Shown one piece after another: positions 1 through 8,676 of a DNA stretch of 38,548 nt. A model generated the notes under the pieces. That model saw nothing but the letters and a program-made list of their open reading frames with translations, did not search any database and had not been told where the DNA came from. The translations under genes and the position numbers were made by a program. Numbering within the stretch: the stretch's first letter is position 1; each line of letters opens with the position of its first letter. Origin of the DNA: Candidatus Kuenenia stuttgartensis (GTDB lineage Bacteria; Planctomycetota; Planctomycetia; Pirellulales; UBA1268); the NCBI GenBank assembly GCA_945890755.1, contig CAMDDA010000009.1, forward strand, positions 1-38,548, written 5' to 3'.

Positions 1-17
1 CCCCCACGGGAGCGGCG

Positions 18-800
18 TCAGGGAATCCGGCGGCGGAGCACGACGAGTGGGTCGGCTTCGTCGCGGGCGGCCTGGAGGCTCATCGGCTTGGCGAGGATCA
101 TGCCGGCCACGAAGCCGGCCACGTGGGCGGAGTAGGCCACGCCACCACCACCGCCGTTGCCCGCGTCGAACAGGCCGCTGGCGATCTGGAATAAAAACCA
201 AATGCCCACGGCCACGTAGCCCGGAACGTCCACCATCATCCGCATCAAGAGCACGCTCACCCGCCGCTTCGGATGCAGCACCAGATAGCCGCCAAGCACC
301 CCCGAAATCGCCCCCGATGCGCCGAGGCAGGGCGTGAGCGCCGCCTCACCGGAGCTGTTGAGCGCCACGAAGGCCAGCGACGCGATCACGCCCGTGGCCA
401 GATAGAAGAGCAGATACTTCAGGTGTCCCATGTCGTCTTCGATGTTGTCGCCGAAGATCCACAAAAACCACATGTTGCCGGCGAGGTGCATGATGCTGCC
501 GTGCATGAAGATCGCCGTGAACAGGGTGAGCCACGGCGGAATCGGCGTGGGCCGCAGGCCGGGGTCGGGCACCTGGAAGTCCCCCTGCGGCGTGTGCATC
601 GTCCGCACCGACGGCTCGGTGACGATGTCCCGGCCCGAGATGATCTCGGCCGGCACCTGCACGTAGGCCATCGTGAACGCGTCGTTGCTCCCCATGCCCT
701 GGAGCACCACGAACACGAACACGTTCGCGATCAACAGTGCGATCGTCACGAACGGAAAGGTGCGCCGATCGGTGTTGTCGTCGCCGACGGGAAAAACCAT
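18..800 (-). CDS. Rhomboid family intramembrane serine protease
   Basis: This 260-residue polytopic membrane protein carries the rhomboid signature in the expected order. A first membrane segment spans about residues 15-35. The HGSIMHLAGNMWFLW block follows at 100-114, with N109 the likely oxyanion residue. The catalytic serine is in GASGAISG (S162) and the partner histidine in AHVAGF (H226). Rhomboids cut single-pass membrane proteins inside the bilayer. The stretch between TM1 and the HG motif (about residues 40-90) is a long extracytoplasmic loop. The ATG at 800 is preceded by AGAGGA at a good distance, which supports this start. It lies downstream of and codirectional with the DoxX-like gene. 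The substrate cannot be inferred from context. Confidence 0.93.
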   Translation of the reverse strand: MVFPVGDDNTDRRTFPFVTIALLIANVFVFVVLQGMGSNDAFTMAYVQVPAEIISGRDIVTEPSVRTMHTPQGDFQVPDPGLRPTPIPPWLTLFTAIFMHGSIMHLAGNMWFLWIFGDNIEDDMGHLKYLLFYLATGVIASLAFVALNSSGEAALTPCLGASGAISGVLGGYLVLHPKRRVSVLLMRMMVDVPGYVAVGIWFLFQIASGLFDAGNGGGGGVAYSAHVAGFVAGMILAKPMSLQAARDEADPLVVLRRRIP

Positions 801-859
801 GATGCCGTTTCCTCTTCTGTCTGCCGGACTGTCTGCCGGAATTGGGATCGTCTCGAGCG

Positions 860-1348
860 TCAGCCCTGCGGCACCTTCGCCGTCACCCGCGGCTTGGCCG
901 GGGCCGACTCCGCCTCTTCACGGCGAGAGTCGATCCAGCCATCGACGCTCCAAGGCCCACCGCCGAAGGCGACGAGCGAGAGCAGGCCGCCGCCGATGGC
1001 GAGATTCTTCATGAACTGGATCGTCTGCAACTGCCGCTGGCCGGCGTCGGCGAACTTCCAGAAGTCGTGGAAGTAGAATGTGGCCAGTGCCAGGAACACG
1101 AGCAGGAAGATGGCGCCAAACCGCGTCCAGGCGCCGAGGATCACCGACACGCCACCGATGAGCAACAGGCCGATCGCGCCGAACAGTGCGAACTTGGGAT
1201 TGGGCACCCCCTCCGACGCCATGTAGGCGGCGGTCTCCGCAAACTGCGGAATCTTGTTGCCGATGGCGCTGGCGAGAAAGATCGCGGCCATCATCAGTCT
1301 AGCGAGCAGTGACACGAACCCCTGCACGATGTCGGCGAGTTGCGCCAT
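860..1348 (-). CDS. DoxX family membrane protein
   Basis: This 162-residue protein has four predicted membrane segments (about residues 10-28, 52-72, 76-94 and 112-130), the size and layout of DoxX/SURF4-like proteins. The N-terminal block LLARLMMAAIFLASAIGNKI matches the conserved first helix of that family. DoxX proteins are often linked to redox or quinone-related functions, but many remain uncharacterised and nothing here identifies a substrate. An AAAGGAGA Shine-Dalgarno precedes the ATG at 1348. The C-terminal 25 residues are a charged cytoplasmic-type tail. The gene lies 59 bp upstream of the rhomboid gene on the same strand, so the two may be cotranscribed. Confidence 0.85.
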   Translation of the reverse strand: MAQLADIVQGFVSLLARLMMAAIFLASAIGNKIPQFAETAAYMASEGVPNPKFALFGAIGLLLIGGVSVILGAWTRFGAIFLLVFLALATFYFHDFWKFADAGQRQLQTIQFMKNLAIGGGLLSLVAFGGGPWSVDGWIDSRREEAESAPAKPRVTAKVPQG

Positions 1349-1422
1349 GGTGGTCTCCTTTCTGGAGGCGGTGTGAATGCCGAATCGTCACCGACCGCCC
1401 CCCGCCCGGGCAAGGGCAATCG

Positions 1423-2463
1423 TCATGCCGGTTCGTCCCGCGTGATGCAATGCAGGGCCCCACGGCCGCGGACGAGTTCGCGACAGTCCAGCGGAGCGAT
1501 CTGCCGCCCCGGAAACAGGCCCTCGAACCGCCGCAGGGCCGGCTCGTCGGTCGGCCCGCCGAACACGGGCACGGCCACCACGCCATTGGCCACGAGGTAG
1601 TTCATGTGGCTGGCCGGCAACTGCGTGCCCTCGAAGGCGAACCGGGCCGGGATGTCGATCGGGATCACCTCCAGCCGGCGGCCGGCCGCATCGCGGAGCG
1701 ACCGCAGCCGGTCGAGGTTGTCCGCGAGCGGGCCGTGGTTGGGGTCGAGCGGATCGGGCTGGCGTGCGGCGACCACGCGGCCGGGGGCCACGAACCGGGC
1801 GAGTTGGTCGATATGGCCGTCGGTGTCGTCGCCGGCGAGTTCGCCCCCCACCCAGAGCACCTCGTCGACGCCGAGAAAATCGCGAAGCACCTTCTCGATC
1901 GCCGCGCGGTCGAGGCCCGGGTTGCGCCGCTCGTCCACCACGCACCGTTCGTTGACGAGCAGCGTGCCGGCACCGTCGGTTTCGATCGCGCCCCCCTCGA
2001 GCACCATGCCGGGACGGAACAGCGGCATGCCGAGGCGGGCGGCGATCGTGCGGGCCACCCGCGCATCGTCATCCCAGGGCGGATACTTGCCCCCCCAGGC
2101 GTTCCAGTTCCAGCACACGGCCGCGCGGCGGGCGGCCTCGCCCCGCGCCTCGGCATCCCGCACGACGAACACCGGCCCCGTGTCGCGCAGCCACGAGTCG
2201 TTGGTGGCGATCTCCTCGAAGGCGACGTTCGGCGTGCCGTCGAGATGCCGCCGGGCTTCGGCGAGCGGCTCACCTGCCGCCACGATCCGCACCGGCTCAT
2301 GCAGCGAGAGGAGCCGCGCGACGGCCGCGAACACCCGCGGGATCGCCGCAAAGTCGCCGAGCCATGTGGCGCGGCGGTGCGGCCAGGCCAGCCAGGTGGC
2401 TGCGTGCGGCTCCCACTCCGCTGGCAGCCGGTAGCCGAGTTCGGCGGGCGTGGCGACAGGCAT
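1423..2463 (-). CDS. aguA: Agmatine deiminase (peptidylarginine deiminase-like family)
   Basis: This 346-residue enzyme is expected to hydrolyse agmatine to N-carbamoylputrescine and ammonia. It shows the family landmarks: N-terminal LPAEWEPHAATWLAWPH, the LEGGAIETDGAGTLL block, GDDTDGHIDQLARFV carrying the catalytic His/Asp region, and the nucleophilic cysteine near the C-terminus in HCITRDEP (C339). The usual LEGGSIH is LEGGAIE here, a moderate departure at the substrate pocket. An in-frame ATG exists at 2499, but the start at 2463 is preferred: it gives the family-typical N-terminus, has AGGTGA just upstream, and leaves a 4-bp gap to the stop of aguB. Its pairing with the N-carbamoylputrescine amidase gene gives a complete agmatine-to-putrescine route. 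Confidence 0.88.
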   Translation of the reverse strand: MPVATPAELGYRLPAEWEPHAATWLAWPHRRATWLGDFAAIPRVFAAVARLLSLHEPVRIVAAGEPLAEARRHLDGTPNVAFEEIATNDSWLRDTGPVFVVRDAEARGEAARRAAVCWNWNAWGGKYPPWDDDARVARTIAARLGMPLFRPGMVLEGGAIETDGAGTLLVNERCVVDERRNPGLDRAAIEKVLRDFLGVDEVLWVGGELAGDDTDGHIDQLARFVAPGRVVAARQPDPLDPNHGPLADNLDRLRSLRDAAGRRLEVIPIDIPARFAFEGTQLPASHMNYLVANGVVAVPVFGGPTDEPALRRFEGLFPGRQIAPLDCRELVRGRGALHCITRDEPA

Positions 2464-2467
2464 CGCG

Positions 2468-3358
2468 TCACCTGCCCCAACGCGAGCTGAGATTCCCATC
2501 GGCGTCGATCCGCCGGTCGCGAAAGAACGGCCAGCGGGTCCGCGACCATTCGATCCGTGCCAGGTCGCACTCGCACACGATCGTCTCGGCAGTGTCGTGG
2601 CCAGCCTTCACGAGGCAGTCGCCGTTGGGCGCATACACGACGCTCGCTCCCCAGAAGCGGAGCGGCCCCTCGTGGCCCGTGCGGTTCACCGCCACGACGA
2701 ACACACCATTGGCGATCGCGTGGCTGCGGAGCATCGTGTCCCACGACTCATACTGCTCGCGGTGCAACGACTCCTCGCCGTCGAGCCAACCGATCGCGGT
2801 GGGATAAAAGATCGCCTCGGCCCCAGCCAACGCCGTGAGCCGGGCCGCCTCGGGATACCACTGGTCCCAGCAGACCAGCGGCCCCACGGCCAGCCGGCTC
2901 GTGGGCACGCTCATGAAGCCCGTGTCGCCCGGTGCGAAGTAGAACTTCTCGTAGTAGTGCGGGTCGTCGGGAATATGCATCTTGCGGTAGACGCCGGCCG
3001 TCGAGCCGTCGGCGTCGAAGATCACCGCCGTGTTGTGAAAGAGCCCGTGAGCCCGCCGCTCGAACACGCTCCCCACGAGCACCACGCCGTGCTCCCGCGC
3101 GGCCGCCGCCAGCCGCTCGGTGAGCGGGCCCGGCACCGCCTCGGCCTCCACGAATCTCCGATGGTCCTCGGCTTGGCAGGGATACTCGCCGGCAAACAGT
3201 TCCTGGAGGCAGACGACCTCCGCGCCCCCTGCCGCCGCCTCCGCGATGCCAGCCAAGGCCTGCGCGATGTTGTGCTCCCGAGACGGCGTGCAGGCCGACT
3301 GCACGAGCCCGATTCGCACGACGCCCGCCGCGCCGTGCGACTCGCGGCGGCCGCTCAT
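2468..3358 (-). CDS. aguB: N-carbamoylputrescine amidase (nitrilase superfamily)
   Basis: This 296-residue carbon-nitrogen hydrolase carries the Glu-Lys-Cys triad: E53 in LQELF, K126 in YRKMHIPDD and C163 in VCWDQWYPE. The segments [18 protein letters not shown] and [12 protein letters not shown] are typical of plant/bacterial N-carbamoylputrescine amidases, which release putrescine, CO2 and ammonia. Its start overlaps the end of glyA by 4 bp (ATGA), and aguA follows 4 bp after its stop, so translation of the three genes is probably coupled. Family membership is very secure; substrate assignment rests on motif similarity and the aguA neighbour. Confidence 0.92.
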   Translation of the reverse strand: MSGRRESHGAAGVVRIGLVQSACTPSREHNIAQALAGIAEAAAGGAEVVCLQELFAGEYPCQAEDHRRFVEAEAVPGPLTERLAAAAREHGVVLVGSVFERRAHGLFHNTAVIFDADGSTAGVYRKMHIPDDPHYYEKFYFAPGDTGFMSVPTSRLAVGPLVCWDQWYPEAARLTALAGAEAIFYPTAIGWLDGEESLHREQYESWDTMLRSHAIANGVFVVAVNRTGHEGPLRFWGASVVYAPNGDCLVKAGHDTAETIVCECDLARIEWSRTRWPFFRDRRIDADGNLSSRWGR

Positions 3359-4641
3359 CCCGCCACCGCCTCGGCCGTCCCCTGCTCCAGCCGCGCCGCC
3401 GGCACGGGGAACTGCTCGGCGAGTTCCGCCACCTCGCGGCGGGTCGTCTCCACCACGACGGCGTCGCCGGGACTTCTGAGCACGCGCAGGATCCAGGCTG
3501 CGATCCGCTGCATCTCGTCGGTGCCCATGCCGCGGGTCGTGAGGGCGGGCGTGCCCAGCCGGATGCCGGAGGGATCCATCGGCTTCCGCTCGTCGTAGGG
3601 GATCATGTTCTTGTTGCAGGTGATGCCGCAGCGATCGAGCGTCTCCTCAGCGAGCTTGCCGCCGATGCCCAGCGGCGTCACGTCGACGAGCATGAGGTGA
3701 TTGTCGGTGCCGCCACTCACGAGTTTCACGCCGCCGGCGGCGAGCGCCTCGGCAAGCGCCCGCGCATTGGCCACCACCTGCTTCGCATAGGCCTTGAACT
3801 CCGGCCTGAGCGCCTCGGCGAAGGCGATGGCCTTGCCGGCGATCACGTGCATGAGCGGGCCCCCCTGCTGGCCGGGAAACACGGAACGATCGAGGCTCTT
3901 GGCGTCGGCGGCCCGGCACATGGCGATGCCGCCCCGCGGGCCGCGGAGCGTCTTGTGGGTGGTGCTCGTCACGAAGTCGGCGACGGGCACCGGGTTGTCG
4001 TGGATGCCGGCAGCCACGAGGCCCGCGTAGTGGGCCATGTCCACCATCAGCTTGGCCCCGACCTCGCGGGCGATGTCGGCGAACGTGCCGTGCGGGATCT
4101 CCCGCGGGTAGGCGCTGGCGCCGGCGATGATCAGCTTGGGCTTGTGTTCGCGGGCGAGCCGGGCGACCTGATCGAAGTCGAGCCGGTGGTCGTCGCGGCG
4201 GACGCCGTAGTGGACGAATCGGTAGAGCACGCCCGACGCGTTGAGCTTCATGCCGTGCGTGAGGTGGCCGCCATGAGCCAGGTCGAAGGCGAGCACGGTG
4301 TCGCCCGGCGCGATCGCCGTCATGTAGACGGCCGCATTGGCCTGGCTGCCCGAATGCGGCTGCACGTTGACATGCTCGGCGCCGAACACGGCCTTGAGCC
4401 GCTCGCGGGCGAGATCTTCGACCTTGTCGACGAACTCGCAGCCGCCGTAGTAGCGATGGCCGGGATAGCCCTCGGCGTACTTATTGGTGAGCACGCCACC
4501 CACGGCCTGCATCACGGCCGGGCTCGTGAAGTTCTCGCTGGCGATCATCTCCAGGCCCTCCTGCTGCCGCACCTGTTCGGCGGCAATCGCGGACCAGACC
4601 TCGGGATCTTCGCTCTCGATGAAGTTCGGCTGGGTGCTCAC
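3355..4641 (-). CDS. glyA: Serine hydroxymethyltransferase
   Basis: This PLP enzyme of 428 residues interconverts serine plus tetrahydrofolate with glycine plus 5,10-methylene-tetrahydrofolate in the cytoplasm. The PLP lysine is K230 in [21 protein letters not shown] near the N-terminus, the [15 protein letters not shown] block at 53-67 and [12 protein letters not shown] at 91-102 are all intact and the length is normal. The start codon is GTG, chosen because a strong AAGGAGG lies at the right distance upstream. The gene heads an operon with aguB and aguA. The link to putrescine synthesis is not an obvious pathway connection and may simply reflect shared one-carbon/amino-acid demand. Confidence 0.98.
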   Translation of the reverse strand: MSTQPNFIESEDPEVWSAIAAEQVRQQEGLEMIASENFTSPAVMQAVGGVLTNKYAEGYPGHRYYGGCEFVDKVEDLARERLKAVFGAEHVNVQPHSGSQANAAVYMTAIAPGDTVLAFDLAHGGHLTHGMKLNASGVLYRFVHYGVRRDDHRLDFDQVARLAREHKPKLIIAGASAYPREIPHGTFADIAREVGAKLMVDMAHYAGLVAAGIHDNPVPVADFVTSTTHKTLRGPRGGIAMCRAADAKSLDRSVFPGQQGGPLMHVIAGKAIAFAEALRPEFKAYAKQVVANARALAEALAAGGVKLVSGGTDNHLMLVDVTPLGIGGKLAEETLDRCGITCNKNMIPYDERKPMDPSGIRLGTPALTTRGMGTDEMQRIAAWILRVLRSPGDAVVVETTRREVAELAEQFPVPAARLEQGTAEAVAG

Positions 4642-4691
4642 CTGGGATCCTCCTTGCTGGGCGGCTGCTGTGGGCCTCGAAAAGCTCTCCG

Positions 4692-4720
4692 ATTGTGGAT
4701 CGGTCGCAGGCCAGCGTCAA
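4692..4720 (-). promoter_or_regulatory. Probable sigma70 promoter of glyA-aguB-aguA
   Basis: On the minus strand a TTGACG -35 box (4720-4715) is followed after 17 bp by a CACAAT -10 box (4697-4692). It lies about 50 bp upstream of the glyA GTG, leaving a short leader that contains the Shine-Dalgarno. No riboswitch-like fold was seen in the leader. Confidence 0.6.
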
Positions 4721-4806
4721 CGAACGCGGCTGCCACACGCGAATTGAAGGCGGGCGTTCGCCGCGCGGCAAGGCAGTCACATCCCGCACATCGAGAAACC
4801 GACGTC

Positions 4807-5551
4807 ATGCCCCACGGTCGCCCCATTCATCTCCTGGCATCGATCGCCTGTGCCCTGGTGGCGCTCGAAGCCCGGGGCCAGATCCGCGTCGTGAAGGAGG
4901 TCTCGATCACCGGCACCGTCGGATCGGTGGGCGGGGGGCGTGTCGTCGTTCGCGACGAGGCGGGGGGGGCGGCACGAGGTGCTCGTGCAGCGGACCGGCG
5001 AGCGGGGCGTCACGCTCGACACGGGCGACCTCGTCGCCAAGGCCCTCGTGATTGAGAACCAGGGTACGGTTGCTGTGCGGGATCGTGGCGACGCCGCCCT
5101 GGAGAACACCTACCGCAGCCTCTCGGCCGTTCTTCAACGCCACGCTCGGCCCGCAGCGGCGGGCGACGCTCTATTCCTGCGACTCACACGGCGTGATCCA
5201 GCACGAGTGCGTACATGGCTTCTGCCATCTCACCTTCGGCTCGACCGGGCCGACGTGGCTCGCCGAAGGCGTCGCCGAGCTGGGCAATTACTGGCGCGAC
5301 GGCGACACGTCCGTCGAGATCGATCCGGGAGTGATGGGCTACATCCGCGCCGCAACGCCGAAGCGGCGGCTCCCCGAGATCGCCGTGCCCGGCCGCGAGC
5401 CTGCCGGCACCTGGCAGAACTACGCCTGGCGGTGGGCCCTGTGCCATCTGCTCGCCACCAATCCAAACTACGCCGATCGCTTTCGGCCACTCGCCATCGC
5501 GCTGATGGAGGAGAAGCCAGGGAGATCGCCGTCACGGTCCAGATGCCATGA
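4807..5551 (+). pseudogene. Broken secreted zinc peptidase-like gene (HExxH, frameshifted)
   Basis: Three reading frames join into one recognisable protein. Frame 1 from the ATG at 4807 gives a signal peptide ending at EARGQ and a beta-rich start. At a run of eight G (4962-4969) the sense continues in another frame (RHEVLVQRTGERGVTLDTGD...). Around 5119-5137 it moves to the third frame (FFNATLGPQRRATLYSCDS...), which holds HECVH (5202-5216) and then GPTWLAEGVAELG. That is the HExxH plus downstream Glu arrangement of gluzincin (peptidase MA-like) metallopeptidases. The C-terminus is short, and the sense may shift again near 5520 to reach the stop at 5551. Loss of function is inferred; the G run is also a typical place for a sequencing error, which could explain the first shift but not the second. 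The 200 bp after it, before the BBP7 gene, hold nothing recognisable except a weak CCCCGA/TCGGGG hairpin (5653-5677). Confidence 0.7.
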
Positions 5552-5752
5552 GCGACCGGTCTCGCCCCAGTTCGCCCCGCTTGCCACGCCGCCCCGCCCC
5601 TCTGCACGCAGGGTTTGCGCGGCTTGCGCCGCCTCGATCCCCCGCGGGCAGTCCCCGAGAAACCTCATCAGTCGGGGCATCTCTGCCGAAAGAAACCAGC
5701 ATGACGGTCGTGCCTGCCGTGACGACGGCGGAGCCGCGCAGGGGGATATGCC

Positions 5753-6799
5753 ATGGGGATGCGTTCGCACGGAACGGCGTTGGTGATCGCGGCAGCGGTG
5801 GGCGTCGCGCTCGCGGCCTCGGCCGCGCAGGCCCAGTGGCCCGACACGCGGGCGGCGGTCGGCGGCGGTAGCGAGACCTATGCGACGGTCGATGCGCTCG
5901 CGATCCAGCGCGATAACGCCACCGTCGATCGCGACTTCGTGATCGACGGCGACACGCTCGCGCCGGCCCTCACCAATCAGAGCCTCCAATTCGTCACCGC
6001 GCCGGGCGTGCGGGTCACGTTCGGCCGACACGGCTGCGACCGGATCGGCTGGGAGTTCGGCTACGTGGGCGTCTATGGCATGTGGGCCGACCGGCTTGCG
6101 ACCGGCCCCGACAATCTCGAGGTCGCAGGGCTGCTCTCGTCGGCCGTCACGAGCTTTCGTAACGGCGCCGTCGCCGAGGCCACCTATGGCTCGACGCTCA
6201 ACATGGCCGAGGCGAACCTGCTCTTCACGGAGCAGTTCCACTCGTATCCGCGGATGTCGGCCTATCAACTCGAGCAGATCAAGGCGGTGGGCACGGTCGA
6301 TTGGATCGCGGGCTTCCGCTGGGCCGACCTCTCGGAGACGGCGGCGATCGACATGCTCTCGCCCTCCGCAGGCGGCAGCAGCACCTACACGGCGCGGGCC
6401 AACTCGGGACTCTTCGGCGGCCAGATCGGTGCTCGTGGCCGGCTGGCCTGGGAGGCCTGGGCATTCGAGGGCTGGGTGAAGGCGGCGTGCGCCTATGCGA
6501 ACCTCAGCCAGTCGCAGGACGGCATCGTCGATGCGCTCGGCCCCGCGGTCTACCGCGAGCCGGGCGGTGGCAGCGACGGCGGCGTGGCGGGCATCTTCGA
6601 CACCGGCATCGGCCTGGTGCGGCGACTGGATGACACGTGGTCGCTGCGGCTGGGCTACAACTCATTCTGGCTCACGGGCGTGGCCCTGGCCCCCGACCAG
6701 TTCGACTTCTCCGACGCCACCGAGGCGCCGACGGACGTGCAGGCGGGCCGCACGCTCTGGCTCGGCGGCGCGAGTGTCGGCCTCGAAGCCACCTGGTAG
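5753..6799 (+). CDS. BBP7-type outer-membrane beta-barrel protein
   Basis: This 348-residue exported protein has a signal peptide (residues 1-27, ending AAQAQ). The body alternates hydrophobic and polar residues and is rich in Gly, Tyr and Trp. It ends in aromatic Trp, as outer-membrane barrels do. The organisation (GVRVTFGRHGCDRIGWEFGYVG early, TGIGLVRRLDDTWSLRLGYNSFWLTGVALAPDQF near the end) matches the BBP7 family, which is typical of planctomycetes and predicted to sit in the outer membrane. A second in-frame ATG six bases downstream is equally plausible. The function of BBP7 proteins is not established. The gene is convergent with the small gene at 6833. Confidence 0.8.
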   Translation: MGMRSHGTALVIAAAVGVALAASAAQAQWPDTRAAVGGGSETYATVDALAIQRDNATVDRDFVIDGDTLAPALTNQSLQFVTAPGVRVTFGRHGCDRIGWEFGYVGVYGMWADRLATGPDNLEVAGLLSSAVTSFRNGAVAEATYGSTLNMAEANLLFTEQFHSYPRMSAYQLEQIKAVGTVDWIAGFRWADLSETAAIDMLSPSAGGSSTYTARANSGLFGGQIGARGRLAWEAWAFEGWVKAACAYANLSQSQDGIVDALGPAVYREPGGGSDGGVAGIFDTGIGLVRRLDDTWSLRLGYNSFWLTGVALAPDQFDFSDATEAPTDVQAGRTLWLGGASVGLEATW

Positions 6800-6804
6800 A
6801 GCAG

Positions 6805-6820
6805 GCCTGATGAGTCGGGC
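6805..6820 (+). terminator. Possible short hairpin between convergent genes
   Basis: GCCTGA and TCGGGC can pair (one G-U) around a TGAG loop, followed by TTCTT. It lies in the 33-bp gap between the BBP7 gene and the convergent small gene. The stem is only 6 bp and the T tract is poor, so this is a weak call. Confidence 0.3.
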
Positions 6821-6832
6821 TTCTTCCGGCGA

Positions 6833-7060
6833 CTACCGCTGAATCCGCGGTAGACCGACCACCTCGCTCACGCTCTCGTGATCGAAGAGCGTCGGAGCCC
6901 CCTCGGGGCTGATGTAGACACCGACGCCGGCCCGGACGACGACCGCCTCCGGGTGATCGACCTTGATTTCGTCTCCGCTCACGAACCGCAGCGAATACTG
7001 CCGGAAGGGCCGCTGCCGCTGATAGGCCTGAAGCGTTTTCTCAAACGTCGCCGACTCCAT
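6833..7060 (-). CDS. Small conserved protein of unknown function (75 aa)
   Basis: The product is a 75-residue soluble protein with the pattern FEKTLQAYQRQRPFRQYSLRF..GDEIKVDHPEAVVVRAG.GVYISPEG. I associate this pattern with a family of very small planctomycete proteins lacking known function. It looks like an alpha helix followed by a small beta sheet. The ATG at 7060 is preferred over the upstream one at 7099 because a strong AGGAGAG lies 5-6 bp before it. The gene has its own near-consensus promoter (7103-7130), unusual for so small an isolated gene, which suggests it is well expressed. Confidence 0.75.
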   Translation of the reverse strand: MESATFEKTLQAYQRQRPFRQYSLRFVSGDEIKVDHPEAVVVRAGVGVYISPEGAPTLFDHESVSEVVGLPRIQR

Positions 7061-7102
7061 GACTCTCCTCTCCGCGCACATGGTGCCCGCACACTGCACT
7101 CT

Positions 7103-7130
7103 AGTGTACGCACGTGCATTCCCGTGTCAA
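7103..7130 (-). promoter_or_regulatory. Near-consensus sigma70 promoter of the 75-aa gene
   Basis: On the minus strand a perfect TTGACA -35 (7130-7125) is followed after 16 bp by TACACT (7108-7103) as -10. The ATG at 7060 lies about 36 bp downstream of the expected transcription start, with a strong Shine-Dalgarno between. Confidence 0.65.
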
Positions 7131-7153
7131 GCGCCGCCCCCATCGGCGGCTGG

Positions 7154-8563
7154 TCATCGCACCCCGAGCAGCTCGACTTCGAAGATCAGGTCGCCGGCAG
7201 GACTGCCGGGCGCACCGTCATAGGCAATCCGGCTGGGGATGAAGAGGATGCGGCGTCCGCCCACCCGCATCGTCGAGAGACCTTCACCGAATCCGGGGAT
7301 CACGCCCCCGAGCGTGAACACGGCCGGGGTGTTGGGGCCGTCTCGCGACGTGTCGAACACCTCGCCATTCGGATACCGGCCGGTGTAGTGCACCGTGAGC
7401 TGCGAGGTTTCAGTCGGCACCGCCCCGGCGCCGACCGTCACGTCGAAGTAGCTCAGGCCGCTCGACGTGAACTGCGTCTTGAACCCGATCCGCTCGGCCG
7501 CGATCCGCAGCGGCCCGACGAGCCCCGACACAGCCCCCTGCCGCACGCCCGCCAGCGACACGTTCGAGATGCCCGATGTGCCGCCGGCATCCCCTTGCGA
7601 TTGCAAGAACCGGTCGGCGACGCCGTCGCCGTTGGTGTCGACGGCGGCCGTGAAGAGGGGGGCGTTGGGCCGTGCGGTTCCGCCGAGGGCCGAGAAGAAG
7701 GCGAGTCGCGCGTTGTCCTGAGCAGACACGGTGCCGTCGTAGATCTGTGTGAACGACCTGCCGCCGCGCCCCGCCGAGACGACGACGTCGTCGATGATGT
7801 CGCCATTGGCCCGCATCGACGTCACCGAAAGGCCGGCCTGATTCTTGTAGGCACCCGGAGTGATCGTGTCGGCCACCCGCGGCGACGCCTGATTCGACAC
7901 GTCGTAGACGAGCACCCGCGCCGGCATGCCGGCACCACTGGCCACCACGATCTCCATCTTGTTGTCGGGCATGGTGGTGCTCACCACCTCGCCATTTGCG
8001 AACGTGCCCACGTCGGCGACCGCCACGCTCGCGCCGCCGCGATACTTCCGCGACACCGTCGGCTGGATCGTGATCGCCGCCGGGCCGTCCATCGGCGCGG
8101 CCGCCGCCGTCGCACCGAGAAATACCTTCACTGCGCCGTTGCCGCTCGCCATCGCCGCGACGATGTCGTCGATCCCGTCGCCGTCGACGTCACCGCAGGC
8201 CAGTTCGACGCCGCCGGTGTATGTGGAGCCAAACGGCTGCACGCGAAAGTCGGTGAGTTCCGTGAGCACGCTCCCGACGCGGGCGAACACCCGGATCTCG
8301 CCGACACGTCCCCTGCCCGACGCGGCGATCACCTCGGCCACGCCGTCGCCGGTCACGTCTCCCATGGCCAGCCGCACGCCCCCTTTGAAACCGGCCTCGA
8401 ATGCGGGCGTTTCAGTCGCAGCCACCTGGGCGCCGGTCTCGGCGTCGAGGAGCCGGATGTGCGACGTCGCCGCGGCCCCGGCGTCGCTGGCCACGGCGAC
8501 GAGGCCGGCCATCACCCGGCGGGATTCCAGGCCTTCGAGGGCCAGACGGCGATCATGGGCCAT
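7154..8563 (-). CDS. Secreted FG-GAP/VCBS repeat protein with C-terminal FKBP-type prolyl isomerase domain
   Basis: This 469-residue protein has two parts. The first about 360 residues contain FG-GAP/VCBS-like repeats with calcium-loop motifs (DVTGDGVAEVI, DVDGDGIDDIV, DTNGDGVADRF), as in secreted beta-propeller proteins. The last about 100 residues are an FKBP domain. Its active-site pattern is HYTG, FDTSRD, VIPGFGEGL and IPSRIAYD, with Phe in place of the usual Trp floor residue. FKBPs catalyse cis-trans isomerisation of prolyl bonds. The N-terminus MAHDRRLALEGLESRRVMAG is the planctomycete LExLExR-type export segment, not a classical signal peptide. The ATG at 8563 is chosen because GGAG lies 8 bp upstream; an ATG at 8605 is possible but lacks a good site. 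Both domain calls are secure; the fusion is unusual. Confidence 0.88.
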   Translation of the reverse strand: MAHDRRLALEGLESRRVMAGLVAVASDAGAAATSHIRLLDAETGAQVAATETPAFEAGFKGGVRLAMGDVTGDGVAEVIAASGRGRVGEIRVFARVGSVLTELTDFRVQPFGSTYTGGVELACGDVDGDGIDDIVAAMASGNGAVKVFLGATAAAAPMDGPAAITIQPTVSRKYRGGASVAVADVGTFANGEVVSTTMPDNKMEIVVASGAGMPARVLVYDVSNQASPRVADTITPGAYKNQAGLSVTSMRANGDIIDDVVVSAGRGGRSFTQIYDGTVSAQDNARLAFFSALGGTARPNAPLFTAAVDTNGDGVADRFLQSQGDAGGTSGISNVSLAGVRQGAVSGLVGPLRIAAERIGFKTQFTSSGLSYFDVTVGAGAVPTETSQLTVHYTGRYPNGEVFDTSRDGPNTPAVFTLGGVIPGFGEGLSTMRVGGRRILFIPSRIAYDGAPGSPAGDLIFEVELLGVR

Positions 8564-8676
8564 GAAGGCATCTCCGATGCGGCTGGTGGATCTACGATCC
8601 TCCATACCCCGGTGTTCGCCCAAACGCAATTTTCCCGGCGCCGCAACGCTTTTTCCGGCCGCAGGAAGCCGCTCTT

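Noticed and set aside
4962-4969. Programmed frameshift at the G run in the peptidase remnant
   Set aside because: A second shift without a slippery run and a short C-terminus make a decayed gene or read errors more likely than regulated recoding.
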